A stretch of 35,225 nucleotides of DNA from an uncultured Verrucomicrobiae bacterium (GCA_938005615.1 CALLMV010000030.1:1-35225), one strand, 5' to 3'; positions 7,877 to 16,214 are shown, counted from the first letter of the stretch. Numbers and translations: made by a program. The notes: generated by a model from the sequence alone, not told the origin.

Positions 7877-9612
7877 TTTTCAAGATTCTCACTCGAGGGG
7901 CTTTCGTGCTCAGATTCCAGAATACGCTCCAACGCAGCGAAAAACAATTTTGCCCAAGCTTGAAGGGGTACGAAGGCGGTTGAGCCTGTTTCCTCTTCAA
8001 AACGCATTTGGCAAATGAGCTGGTCACAAATACAAACGATTAACCGCGAGTTTGATTCGGATTCTAGAATGAGTTGTCTGTGATCCAAACCGCACTCGGA
8101 TTCTGCAGGCAGCCAGGCACTCACATCTATGCGCTGTAGAAGAGGCAAGAAAGTTTGGTAACGATCGAGAGATAATTCCTCGAGTCTGCTGTTAAGAATG
8201 GTCGCACGCTTGAGGGATGTTCTCGTGAAGCTCTCAGGCAAATTCCAAATTTTTGGGACAAAGTCCTCTGCGCGTACAAGCAGGGGACGAACTGTCTCCT
8301 CGTCCAAGGAATAAAGATCATAGAGATTCCGTAATCTGCCCCAAAGTGAGCCTGTTGGGCCACGGTAGATGAGAAACTCCTCAGTGAGAGTTTTCTGATC
8401 GCTGGGGCTTTCAATGTGAAATTGAAAAGACGCCAGCTTATCATAGTGTTCAGTGTCAGCGGCAGTCGGCGAAGATGATTTCCGGGCCAGGGGGCGATTC
8501 ATGAACGCAAGAAAGTTTTCTACCGAGGCTGTTTCCGCGAATTTTCCTTCTGGTTGGATTAGCCAACCACCATCAACCCGATGAATTTGGAAGCTCTCTG
8601 CGCGTGTTGTAATGTCCGCGCGGCTCACGGCGCTGGGCGGATACCTCAGTGGACGTGTGTTCAGGAAATCGGCAGGGTCATTGTTGAGATGCGTGGCTAG
8701 CTCTTCGTCAACGTACATCCATGCAGTTTCCCCGATCCGGCGGGCTGCATGCAGGGGTGTTCCATCAGAAGAGAGAGTGCTGATGTAGCGCAACCCAACA
8801 ATGGCTTGCCCCTGTTCATCAAGAAACTCAAGCGAGATGATTTTCTCTTGGGCGGCACGGCGGACATCATCCTCCTCCGCGGGTGTGCAATACCTCGCGA
8901 TGCGTGAACTGAGGATGCTAGTAACCCAATGATTCACGGAATCTTGGTCCAACGTAGCGGGATCTTGAGATGCGACCGTCCACAGGTTTTCATTTACGTT
9001 GATTTCTGATGTTTTAGTAGAAGACTCTCGGCGGATTTTCATAACACGCCTGCCTCGAGTATCGAGCAGGCGCCTATTGCGCCAATCAGTAGCGGGGCGC
9101 GCCAGGATGTCTGACACTTCCCGTGGAATCGTGTAAACCCAAGCATCATTTTTACGGATTTGTGCATAGATGGAGCCCGGTCGGGCTGAGTCATCACCGA
9201 TGCGCAATTCAATTTCATCGCGCCGGCCCCAGTTGGCGCGCAGAACGTAACGAGGCGAGCTCAAACCGTAGGCGGAAAGTCTGGAGCTGTCGCGTGGCAC
9301 TGGGATTTTTTGGATGTACTCAAGGTCAGCCAATAGCCACAGCAAATCATCTATATCAAACTGGTCTGCGGTGAACTCAAAAGGCTCCACGATTCTCCAA
9401 GTGCTTTCTTGCAGATTGAACCGCAGATCTTCCTCTTTGCTGCGTCGTATGGTGATGCGATGTGCGCTTTCGGGATCGAACTTCGCAAAGAGCCTTTTCT
9501 CCAAGAAGATGGCCTCTGCGGTACCAGCTCTCTTTGAATCGAAGAAAATGAGGTAAGCGGTTGCAATAATTACCAGCGAAATCAAGATCAGCGGCAGGCG
9601 CCACGTTTGCAT
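7873..9612 (-). CDS. DUF4340 domain protein, Gld-like ABC partner (first copy)
   Basis: A 579-residue protein with an N-terminal membrane anchor (about residues 5-25, LPLILISLVIIATAYLIFF) and an otherwise soluble extracytoplasmic body. The repeated pattern of short beta units fits DUF4340: WRIVEPFEFTADQFDIDDLL, then IPVPRDSSRLSAYGLSSPRY, ELRIGDDSARPGSIYAQ and a later repeat with GGWLIQPEGKFAETASVENF. DUF4340 genes commonly follow gldG-like genes, as here, 14 bases after gldG. Its stop overlaps the AsmA-like start. Its role is probably structural or accessory to the ABC complex; no catalytic residues are recognisable. A shorter paralogue is at 32752-33861. Confidence 0.82.
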   Translation of the reverse strand: MQTWRLPLILISLVIIATAYLIFFDSKRAGTAEAIFLEKRLFAKFDPESAHRITIRRSKEEDLRFNLQESTWRIVEPFEFTADQFDIDDLLWLLADLEYIQKIPVPRDSSRLSAYGLSSPRYVLRANWGRRDEIELRIGDDSARPGSIYAQIRKNDAWVYTIPREVSDILARPATDWRNRRLLDTRGRRVMKIRRESSTKTSEINVNENLWTVASQDPATLDQDSVNHWVTSILSSRIARYCTPAEEDDVRRAAQEKIISLEFLDEQGQAIVGLRYISTLSSDGTPLHAARRIGETAWMYVDEELATHLNNDPADFLNTRPLRYPPSAVSRADITTRAESFQIHRVDGGWLIQPEGKFAETASVENFLAFMNRPLARKSSSPTAADTEHYDKLASFQFHIESPSDQKTLTEEFLIYRGPTGSLWGRLRNLYDLYSLDEETVRPLLVRAEDFVPKIWNLPESFTRTSLKRATILNSRLEELSLDRYQTFLPLLQRIDVSAWLPAESECGLDHRQLILESESNSRLIVCICDQLICQMRFEEETGSTAFVPLQAWAKLFFAALERILESEHESPSSENLEK

Positions 9613-9626
9613 GTGCTGAGTGTAGC

Positions 9627-11102
9627 CTAACTACGCCTTTGTAACCAGGTAATGATACCCCACGCCAGGACAGCGCCAGGAATTAATACGACGACGACCA
9701 CAAAAAGCGTGCCCATTTGCACAGCGTCTAAGCGGAGCCGAAAATCCCTGGCCTGTTTGGGACCAATTCCCATGAGGGATTCACGTTCGGTCAGCCAGCT
9801 CACTGCGTTACTCCATAGCTCAGCCGCGCCTAATTGGTTTAGGATGTTTTTGTTGTCAAACGCCAATGCACCACCAAAAACCACAAGCCTGGCGTTAGCA
9901 GGGCCAACAGCGACAGCGGCGACAGTGACGGGGCCGGGGATGTCTTCATCCTCATCGAAAGTCGTGTTCTCATCCCACTCGCCGCTTTCTCCCCAGAAAG
10001 CTTGCGGTGCTTTGAGGAGGGGTGACGCTTGCCAGCCACTGCGCTGGGGTTGTATGACCTCAAGCGCTCGAAGATTTGGGAGGAGTATAGTATTCAAACG
10101 CAGTGTGCGGAGCATGGGATGGTCGGGAAATTCTTTATCCAAAATGGGAACGGTTGAGCCAAATTGACGAACCTCGACTCCCCCGAGAATCTGGCTGATG
10201 CCACCTAGCAACTTATGCTCGCGTACTCTAATTCCTCGCTCGAGCAAAATGCCATCCAGGCCAGCATCACGATCCCAGTCCAAGGCGCATAGTACCCGGC
10301 CGCCTCGATCAAGGTAACGTGAGAGTGCCTCAGCTTCGCTGGGCAAGAGTGAATTTCGCGGTCCGGCAATCACGAGGAGGGACGCGTCCTCCGGAACATC
10401 AGAATGAATAATGAGCGATAGACCACGCACTTCGAAATATTCCCGTTCGATCCGGCTAGCAGCTTCTCCCCAACCCCGATCGGAATCTCTGTCGCGCCAA
10501 TCCCCCTCGGCATGGCCCTCCAAGAAATAAATCACTGGTTTTTCCTGAGTGAGCAACTCTAGCAATCGCGAGGAAATCAGTTCCTCGCCCAGCCATGCCG
10601 TGACGCGCCGCGGTGTGCCAGTCATAAAATCAGGGGGCGACATCTCGTAGAGCTCATCTACGCGAAGAATGGCACGCCGTTCCCCAGTACTAATAAGCAG
10701 CAAGTCTTCCTGCATGGAGAGATCGAATTCCTTGACCAGGCGAAGAGCCGACTGCTTATCCTCGGGGGCATCGGGATCCACGAACGCGGTAGTGATTTTC
10801 CCGCGGGAAGCTCGTTCATAAAGGGGTAATATCCTGCGGAGGTAGTTTTCTGCAAAAGCTGGCGGCGAGCCAAATACTGTGATACTTACTGGCTGTTCTA
10901 ATGATCCTACAAAATTGAGTGTTCTGTCAGAGAGAGTGAAGTCCCTTGTCAGGGTGAGATCGAATGTCTTAAAATGGCGAGCCGAAAGATAGTTCACCGC
11001 AAGCACAAGCAAACACGCCGCAAGGATAGTGGCAATGCTTGCAGCGAACGAATTCTGTGCGAGATTCTGTTTTGGGCTTGCTAAACTTTTAGCTTTGCTC
11101 AC
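9627..11102 (-). CDS. gldG: GldG-like ABC transporter auxiliary protein (first copy)
   Basis: A 491-residue protein with an N-terminal transmembrane helix at about 22-42 and a C-terminal helix at about 465-485. Between them is a large extracytoplasmic domain of the GldG/ABC_transp_aux type: NYLSARHFKTFDLTLTRDFT, then LSDRTLNFVGSLEQPVSITV, then YFLEGHAEGD and LLVIAGPRN. In gliding Bacteroidetes GldG pairs with GldA and GldF. Outside that phylum the same trio occurs without known gliding function, so the symbol indicates homology only. Translation starts at GTG 11102-11100, whose GTGA overlaps the permease stop. The DUF4340 gene follows 14 bases later. Confidence 0.85.
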   Translation of the reverse strand: MSKAKSLASPKQNLAQNSFAASIATILAACLLVLAVNYLSARHFKTFDLTLTRDFTLSDRTLNFVGSLEQPVSITVFGSPPAFAENYLRRILPLYERASRGKITTAFVDPDAPEDKQSALRLVKEFDLSMQEDLLLISTGERRAILRVDELYEMSPPDFMTGTPRRVTAWLGEELISSRLLELLTQEKPVIYFLEGHAEGDWRDRDSDRGWGEAASRIEREYFEVRGLSLIIHSDVPEDASLLVIAGPRNSLLPSEAEALSRYLDRGGRVLCALDWDRDAGLDGILLERGIRVREHKLLGGISQILGGVEVRQFGSTVPILDKEFPDHPMLRTLRLNTILLPNLRALEVIQPQRSGWQASPLLKAPQAFWGESGEWDENTTFDEDEDIPGPVTVAAVAVGPANARLVVFGGALAFDNKNILNQLGAAELWSNAVSWLTERESLMGIGPKQARDFRLRLDAVQMGTLFVVVVVLIPGAVLAWGIITWLQRRS

Positions 11103-11854
11103 GAACGACCTCTCCTGTTGAGAATAAATTGTTGGGCCATCAATAAAAACAGTACTGCAACACTTAGGTAAAATACTGGCTGTTGCGTCGAGAGTAGCCC
11201 TTGTGCCGCAAGATCTAGATGCTCATAAGCAGAAATGTAATGACCCAAGAGCCTTAGCCAGCCAGGCGGTTCAAAATAAATCACAAACCCCACAAAGAAA
11301 AACACGCAAGAGATCGCAAACGAAGTAATGAAAGAGAGCAACTGACTGCGGGTGATCGCTGAGGCAAAAACCCCGATTGCACCATAAAAAGTACCCCAGA
11401 GCAGATAAATCCAATATACTGCCCAGACAGGCCCGTTTTCAAGAGGTGTATTATCGAGCAGGATCAAACGTAAGATCGGCACATAAAGCACCGTCGGGGC
11501 CAGCAGCGCGGCATAAACAACAAGACAGGCCAGGAATTTACCCAGCACTGCATCCCACTCCGTTACGGGTGCCGTCATCAAACCCTCAAACGTCCCTAAA
11601 CGGTATTCTTCGCTAAAAACGCGCATGGTGAGCAGCGGCATAATGATCAACTGTGCAAACCAAAGAAACGGAATTTGGAAAAAGAACTGTGTGACAGAGT
11701 ACTCGGAGGATTGGCCTTGCAGGGCATTAACGACAAAGAAAAAAGTAACGCCCGTCATCAGCAGAAAGAAAAATCCCAACCCGTACACTAAGAGTGAACG
11801 GAAATACATCGCCAGCTCGCGCTGCATGATTACGAACATTGTAGTTGGGTTCAT
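11099..11854 (-). CDS. gldF: ABC-2 type permease, GldF-like
   Basis: A 251-residue membrane subunit with about six hydrophobic helices. The family's RELAMYFRSLLVYG start is followed by the conserved loop MRVFSEEYRLGTFEGLMTAP, then VTEWDAVLGKF, a hallmark of GldF/NosY-type ABC-2 permeases. The open frame extends upstream to 12007, but that part is the shadow of the ATPase gene. I set the start at ATG 11854, which forms an ATGA overlap with the ATPase stop. The stop overlaps the gldG start in the same way. Together with GldA it should form the membrane-embedded exporter core; the substrate is unknown. Confidence 0.9.
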   Translation of the reverse strand: MNPTTMFVIMQRELAMYFRSLLVYGLGFFFLLMTGVTFFFVVNALQGQSSEYSVTQFFFQIPFLWFAQLIIMPLLTMRVFSEEYRLGTFEGLMTAPVTEWDAVLGKFLACLVVYAALLAPTVLYVPILRLILLDNTPLENGPVWAVYWIYLLWGTFYGAIGVFASAITRSQLLSFITSFAISCVFFFVGFVIYFEPPGWLRLLGHYISAYEHLDLAAQGLLSTQQPVFYLSVAVLFLLMAQQFILNRRGRS

Positions 11855-12789
11855 GCACGGTCCTCGTGTGTCATCTCTACGAACACATCTTCCAGCGTGG
11901 CCTGCTGGCGGTTGAGTAACCGCGGGGGCCATCTTTTGGAGATAAGCAATTCGCCGACTGAAGCCGCCAGGTCCATACCTCGTTGTTCCAGAAGAGTCAC
12001 CGAGCACCAGCCCTCACTCATAGGCTGAGGCTCGACATCCTCGACACCAGGCAAGGCCCGAAGCGCCTGCACCAGTTCTTCTACAGGGGCTTTGACCTCC
12101 AGGCGCAATGATGAACCCGATGCGGCAAGACGTTTGAGATTTTCAGAAGTGTCAGAGGCCTCAATCCGGCCCTTGCGCATGATGAGCACCCGCGAGCAAA
12201 TGGCCTCCACTTCGCTGAGTATGTGAGAGGAGAGGATGATAGTGTGGCGAGAACGAAGACCGCGAATTGTCTCGCGAAATTGTCTGGCCTGTGCAGGGTC
12301 AAAGCCAATGGTCGGTTCGTCTAAGATCAGCAATTCCGGTTGATGCACAATTGCATCAGCCAAACCCACACGTTGTTGAAAGCCTTTGGATAGTGTACCG
12401 ATGATTCTGCGCGAGACATCACCCAAATGACAGAGGGCAATCGCATCCTCCACGCGTGCACGAACGCGGCGGGGCCTTACACCCTTAAGGCGCGCTCGAA
12501 AGGTGAGGAATTCCTCCACCCGCATTTCCTTGTACAGGGGCACCTGCTCTGGCATGTAGCCAATGCGACGCCTTACTTCCAGCGAGTCGCGTATCACGCA
12601 GTATCCTGCAACCCGCACCTCGCCAGACGTAAACGGAATGTAACTGGTGAGGATGCGCATCGTGGTGCTTTTACCCGCCCCATTTGGCCCGAGGAGGCCC
12701 AAGATCTCTCCGCGATCCACGGTAAAGCTCAAGCCTCTCAAAGCCTTTACTCCGGCGTAATTTTTGACGAGATCCCTGACCTCAACCAT
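11851..12789 (-). CDS. gldA: ABC transporter ATP-binding protein, GldA-like
   Basis: ATPase of the Gld-like exporter, about 312 residues. Walker A LLGPNGAGKSTTMR is near residue 31, the Q-loop region contains RRRIGYMPEQVPLY, the signature is LSKGFQQRVGLA, Walker B is LLILDEPTIGFDP and the switch histidine is in SSHILSEVE. The C-terminal 90 residues form the accessory domain typical of ABC-2 exporters of the NatA/GldA group. I chose ATG 12789 (MVEVRDLVKNYAG), which fits the family; an in-frame ATG at 12801 adds four residues. A GAGCGGA element precedes both. It starts 82 bases after rplI on the same strand, so read-through from the ribosomal operon is possible. It overlaps the permease by ATGA. 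Confidence 0.92.
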   Translation of the reverse strand: MVEVRDLVKNYAGVKALRGLSFTVDRGEILGLLGPNGAGKSTTMRILTSYIPFTSGEVRVAGYCVIRDSLEVRRRIGYMPEQVPLYKEMRVEEFLTFRARLKGVRPRRVRARVEDAIALCHLGDVSRRIIGTLSKGFQQRVGLADAIVHQPELLILDEPTIGFDPAQARQFRETIRGLRSRHTIILSSHILSEVEAICSRVLIMRKGRIEASDTSENLKRLAASGSSLRLEVKAPVEELVQALRALPGVEDVEPQPMSEGWCSVTLLEQRGMDLAASVGELLISKRWPPRLLNRQQATLEDVFVEMTHEDRA

Positions 12790-12871
12790 AAGCGCACACA
12801 TTCCGCTCAGTTGGGCATAGAGTCAAGAACTCCAAGCCAACGATGTACTTAAGCGGGAGCCTCGCTAGTGG

Positions 12872-13468
12872 CTACTGTGCAGCTTCTGCAGACTTTTCGG
12901 TCGAAGAGGCTTTTGAGCGGGCGGGGCGTTTGCCCCGATTTTTGCGCTTTTCTTCCAGCTCTTTAGCTTCGGCTTCTTGCTGGGCTTTCAGGGCCTCAAG
13001 GCGTTCTTGATCGGCTTTGGAAAGAGCCAGAACAACACGCAATGTGGCCTTGACTTCCGGATGCAGGTTAATTTCCACCTCGTGTTCTTTGAGCTCTTTA
13101 AGCGGATGGTACAGTTTGATGCGCTTGCGATCCACGTTCAGGCCTTCTTTAGCAAGACGTTCCATGATGTCTTGGGAAGTGACAGAGCCGAAGATTTTGT
13201 CGAATGAGTCGCCAGCCTGCACCTGAAATGTGAGGGTCATTTTGTTAATTTTGCGCGCATACTCGTTTGCGGTGTTAAGCTCGTTGGCCTCGCGTTCTGC
13301 ACGAATTTGGCGAAGGCGTTCGATTTGGTGCTTGGAGGCTTTGGTGGCAGGGATGGCCAGACCGCGGGGAAGCAAAAAATTCCGGGCATAGCCAGGGCGG
13401 ACTTTGACGATGTCTGCTTCACCGCCTAGGCCTTCAATCTTGGTTTTTAGGATGACTTCGGTGTTCAT
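12872..13468 (-). CDS. rplI: 50S ribosomal protein bL9
   Basis: Large-subunit protein that binds 23S rRNA near the L1 stalk. The N-terminal domain has the bL9 signature: VILKTKIEGLGGEADIVKVR, then PGYARNFLLPRGLA. A long connecting helix and the C-terminal domain follow (FGSVTSQDIMERLAKEGLNV, then RKRIKLYHPLKELKEHEVEI). At 198 residues it is about 45 longer than the usual 150. The extra tail is a charged, Ala/Lys/Glu-rich segment (KRKNRGKRPARSKASSTEKS), probably disordered and perhaps RNA-binding. It lies 31 bases after ssb in the rpsF-ssb-rplI order. The gene for bS18, usually between ssb and rplI, is absent here. Confidence 0.97.
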   Translation of the reverse strand: MNTEVILKTKIEGLGGEADIVKVRPGYARNFLLPRGLAIPATKASKHQIERLRQIRAEREANELNTANEYARKINKMTLTFQVQAGDSFDKIFGSVTSQDIMERLAKEGLNVDRKRIKLYHPLKELKEHEVEINLHPEVKATLRVVLALSKADQERLEALKAQQEAEAKELEEKRKNRGKRPARSKASSTEKSAEAAQ

Positions 13469-13499
13469 AGCTTACTTTTTTCTGATTGTTGGTGGTTGA

Positions 13500-13970
13500 T
13501 TAAAAAGGAATGTCGTCGTCCGAAAGGGGAGGTTCTTCTGAAGATTGTGTGGCTGGTTGCTGTCGTGAAGCTGTTGTTGGCCGTACAGCGCGACGCATTG
13601 ACTCTTCACCCGCATTTGCCGCACTCCCTGAATCTTGCCGCTGAGTGAGGAACTGGAAGTTTTCCACAGTCACACGGTGTTTAGTGCGTTTTTGTCCGGT
13701 TTGTTTATCGTCCCAGGTATCCATGGTAAGGCGTCCTTCGATAAACACAGGACGACCCTTGGTGAGATACTGTTGGGCAGTCTCTGCTTGGCGCCCCCAG
13801 AAAACGATGTCCATGAAAAGTGTCTCTTCCTGCTTTTGTCCGGCCTCGTTGTTCCAAGTTCTGTTGACAGCAAGGCCCGTTTCAGCCACCGCCGTGCCTT
13901 TGGGGGTGTAACGTAGCTCGGGGTCGCGAGTCAGGTTACCCATCAGTAAGACTTTGTTGAAAGATGCCAT
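13500..13970 (-). CDS. ssb: Single-stranded DNA-binding protein
   Basis: Binds single-stranded DNA during replication, recombination and repair. The OB-fold occupies about residues 1-110 with typical blocks: FNKVLLMGNLTRDPELRYTP, then VAETGLAVNRTW, then FMDIVFWGRQAETAQQYLTK and PVFIEGRLTMDTWDD. A flexible Ser/Gln-rich linker follows, and the protein ends in the acidic partner-binding tip DDDIPF. I start at ATG 13970 (MASFNKV); a TTG two codons upstream abuts the rpsF stop and is less likely. It is co-transcribed with rpsF, with only six bases between that stop and this ATG. Length (156 aa) is normal. Confidence 0.96.
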   Translation of the reverse strand: MASFNKVLLMGNLTRDPELRYTPKGTAVAETGLAVNRTWNNEAGQKQEETLFMDIVFWGRQAETAQQYLTKGRPVFIEGRLTMDTWDDKQTGQKRTKHRVTVENFQFLTQRQDSGSAANAGEESMRRAVRPTTASRQQPATQSSEEPPLSDDDIPF

Positions 13971-13976
13971 GGACAA

Positions 13977-14279
13977 TCAGGCAGTTACAGGCGACTCCTT
14001 GCGTTTTACGTAAAACTGACGGTAGATCGCAGGATTGAACTTTAGTTTAGAACGGATTTCGGCGATGGCGTCTGGCCGAGAGCGGAAGCGGAAGTTAACG
14101 TAGTAACCGGAGCTGTATTTGTTGTTAGGGCGTTCAAATTCTCGTTTGTCGAGTTTCTGGACGGCTTGGATATCGCAACCCGAGGCAATAAGTTCCTTTT
14201 CGATTTGAGCGATGATCTCAGAATAATTCTCGTCTGATCCCTGGGTTGAGATTATGAAGAGTGCGTCGTATGAATTCAT
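13977..14279 (-). CDS. rpsF: 30S ribosomal protein bS6
   Basis: Small-subunit protein of the central platform that pairs with bS18. The 100-residue sequence has the bS6 ferredoxin-like pattern: YDALFIISTQG, a helical stretch with IIAQIEKELIASGCDIQAVQ, then KLDKREFERPNNKYSSGYYV and FRFRSRPDAIAEIRSKLKFN. The Tyr-rich strands and the LDKR motif are diagnostic. It is the first gene of the leftward rpsF-ssb-rplI set and sits directly below a TTGACA promoter-like element at 14296-14324, giving a very short leader without a clear Shine-Dalgarno. bS6 is an autoregulator with bS18 in several bacteria, but the bS18 gene is not nearby. Confidence 0.96.
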   Translation of the reverse strand: MNSYDALFIISTQGSDENYSEIIAQIEKELIASGCDIQAVQKLDKREFERPNNKYSSGYYVNFRFRSRPDAIAEIRSKLKFNPAIYRQFYVKRKESPVTA

Positions 14280-14295
14280 ATCATAAAGAGATGAC

Positions 14296-14324
14296 TGTTT
14301 AAGTTTGACGGACTAATCTGTCAA
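14296..14324 (-). promoter_or_regulatory. Predicted sigma70-type promoter for rpsF with overlapping inverted repeat
   Basis: On the minus strand a perfect TTGACA (14324-14319) is followed by a 17-base spacer and TAAACA (14301-14296), a weaker -10. The rpsF ATG begins only about 17 bases past the -10. The -35 and spacer form a 20-base imperfect palindrome (14305-14324), with TTGAC and GTCAA arms and eight of ten positions paired, which could be an operator. Both are sequence inference only. Confidence 0.45.
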
Positions 14325-14636
14325 CGCAGTTTTCTCGTGAAATCTCTGCAGGCGTTCGATACACAGAGTTTTACTATATCGGACGCACTACCCTGACTAA
14401 AATTATCACAAATAAAATCCATAACGGCATAATTGCCAAGGGTAGGAGCGGTTCCCCTAATTTGCTTGGAGAATTGTAAGCAATGTATTAAGCACAGCGA
14501 GTCACCAAAGAGAGTAGCGCCTAGGTATTAAACAGAAAGCATACTGAAGTTGTTCTTGGAGCGAAAGGATTAATCAAAATTCTAGCTACCTAGTAAGTGA
14601 TGGACCCTACAACAAATGATTGTCGCTGCAGTCGAG
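14325..14636. other. Gene-free AT-rich spacer
   Basis: About 310 bases between the rpsF promoter and the end of the next leftward gene. Neither strand has a convincing open frame with a ribosome-binding site. I see no tRNA-like fold, tandem repeat or strong terminator; only short four-base stems are present. It marks the left edge of the GC-rich segment. Confidence 0.5.
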
Positions 14637-15197
14637 CTAATCCGTGTCGTGTTCTTTCTCTTCATCATGGTCTTTTTGTTTTTTCTTGGCTTTCAGTTTG
14701 GGTAATTCTGGTGCACTGGCGGCGCCCGCTTGCGCCCCGCGGAAATCCGGCCTGCGGATGGGGCCGCCAGATTCTGCGATCCAGATTCCGGAGAGGAGCG
14801 AGGCCGCACAAAGCACCGCGGCAGGCACCGTGACCGCGCGCACCCAGGCCGGCTTCCAGAGCAGAAGGGCCAAAGAAATGGTAGCCACAACGGCGCTGAC
14901 ATACATGACCTTGGACCAGGCCTCCGCGCGGTGTTCGTGTTCTTCCAAGGAGGTCTCGGCTTGGGGATCGAGGAATTGTGCGATGGGGCCTTCCTCGTAT
15001 CTCTCGTAGGCGGCTTCACCAGTGGCCATCACAAACGGAGTGGCCCAGCCGGCGATCACGGCGCAGATCAGCCCGGCGAGTGCGGCCGTTTTGTTGTTGG
15101 TGAGGAAGGCCAGACCCAGGGGGATCAGAGCAAACGCCGCTCCGAGGAAGGGCAGGTGGTTCAGCGCAAGGTGAAGATGTTCGGGTGTGGTGTTCAC
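14637..15197 (-). CDS. Small four-helix membrane protein, DUF2231-like
   Basis: A 186-residue protein with four predicted transmembrane helices at about 11-33, 38-59, 97-115 and 121-143. The first carries a histidine-bearing LHLALNHLPFLG motif that resembles DUF2231-type, possibly haem- or metal-related, membrane proteins. A 35-residue loop between helices 2 and 3 is acidic and histidine-containing (EEHEHRAEAW). The C-terminus is a highly charged cytoplasmic-type tail ending HDEEKEHDTD. The family call rests on the first helix and the four-helix layout, so it is tentative. It lies about 40 bases downstream of the deoxyhypusine-synthase homologue on the same strand and may be co-transcribed with it. 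Its function is unknown. Confidence 0.6.
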   Translation of the reverse strand: MNTTPEHLHLALNHLPFLGAAFALIPLGLAFLTNNKTAALAGLICAVIAGWATPFVMATGEAAYERYEEGPIAQFLDPQAETSLEEHEHRAEAWSKVMYVSAVVATISLALLLWKPAWVRAVTVPAAVLCAASLLSGIWIAESGGPIRRPDFRGAQAGAASAPELPKLKAKKKQKDHDEEKEHDTD

Positions 15198-15236
15198 GAC
15201 TTATCGTTTAATCAGCACAGTTTTTTTTATCCGTTT

Positions 15237-16214
15237 TTACCAGCCGAGGATGTAGGCAAACATAAGGGGGGCGACGATGGAGGCGTCGGATTCGATCACG
15301 AATTTTGGTGTATCCACCGCTAGTTTACCCCAGGTGATTTTTTCGTTGGGCACAGCGCCGGAGTAGGAGCCGTAGGAAGTGGTGGAGTCGCTGATCTGGC
15401 AGAAGTAGGCCCAGACGGGAACGTTCTCACGCTTGAGATCTTGGTGCAGCATGGGCACCACGCAGATGGGGAAGTCGCCCGCGATGCCGCCGCCGATTTG
15501 GAAGAAGCCGATGGGGGCTTTGGCGCTTTCGCGTGTATACCAGTCGGCGAGTTCGATCATGTATTCGATGCCGGTGCGCACAGTGTGCACGTCGCGCACA
15601 TCGCCACTGATGCAGTGGCCGGCATACATGTTGCCGAGGGTGGAATCCTCCCAGCCCGGGACGAAGAGGGGGATGTTTTTTTCCATCGCGGCGTGGAGCC
15701 AGGAGTGCTGCCTGTCGACTTGGAAGGAGTTTCTGACTTTGGGGTTGCGCAGCACCATGAAGAAGTATTCGTGGGGGAAGTGGCGTTCGCGTTTGCGGTC
15801 GGCCTTCATCCATTCTTCGAGGATGAAGTTTTCGATGGCGCGCATGGCTTCCATCTCGGGGATGCAGGTGTCAGTGACGCGGTTGAGGTGGTTGTCCAGA
15901 AGCTGCTGTTCGTCCTGCGGGGTGAGGTCGCGCCAGTTAGGGATGCGGCGGTAGTGATCGTGGGCCACAAGGTTGAAGACGTCCTCTTCGAGGTTTGCGC
16001 CGGTGCAGGTGATGGCGTGCACTTTATCGGCGCGGATCATTTCGGCTAGGGAGATGCCGAGTTCAGCGGTGCTCATGGCGCCGGCGAGGGTGACCATCAT
16101 TTTGCCGCCTTGTTCGATGTGGTCGCTGTAAGCTTGGGCGGCGTCTTTGAGGGCGGCGGCGTTGAAGTGGCGGTAGTGATGCTTGATGAATTTGGTGATC
16201 GGGCCGGTTGTCAT
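15237..16214 (-). CDS. Deoxyhypusine synthase family protein (homospermidine synthase-like)
   Basis: A 325-residue member of the spermidine-dependent deoxyhypusine synthase fold. Family landmarks visible are VTLAGAMSTAELG near residue 42, the NAD-site motif CTGANLEEDVFN near 70, FQIGGGIAGDFPI near 240 and the C-terminal SGAVPNEKITWGKLAV, whose WGK lysine (about residue 297) matches the imine-forming active-site lysine. In eukaryotes and archaea the enzyme modifies eIF5A/aIF5A. Bacteria lack that substrate, and bacterial homologues are generally thought to transfer the aminobutyl group to a small polyamine, giving homospermidine. Which acceptor is used here cannot be told. It diverges from hldD with 52 bases between the starts, in the GC-rich segment. 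Confidence 0.88.
   Translation of the reverse strand: MTTGPITKFIKHHYRHFNAAALKDAAQAYSDHIEQGGKMMVTLAGAMSTAELGISLAEMIRADKVHAITCTGANLEEDVFNLVAHDHYRRIPNWRDLTPQDEQQLLDNHLNRVTDTCIPEMEAMRAIENFILEEWMKADRKRERHFPHEYFFMVLRNPKVRNSFQVDRQHSWLHAAMEKNIPLFVPGWEDSTLGNMYAGHCISGDVRDVHTVRTGIEYMIELADWYTRESAKAPIGFFQIGGGIAGDFPICVVPMLHQDLKRENVPVWAYFCQISDSTTSYGSYSGAVPNEKITWGKLAVDTPKFVIESDASIVAPLMFAYILGW

Noticed and set aside
11855-12007. Upstream extension of the GldF-like permease frame
   Set aside because: It lies wholly inside the gldA coding region; the ATGA overlap at 11851-11854 gives a better start.
14325-14636. Possible small RNA or tRNA in the spacer
   Set aside because: No cloverleaf, conserved TTC arm or strong stem-loop with T-run could be drawn; only four-base stems.
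15433-16049. Rightward open frames opposite the deoxyhypusine-synthase homologue
   Set aside because: Two overlapping frames in the same place with no ribosome site; the minus-strand gene explains the sequence.
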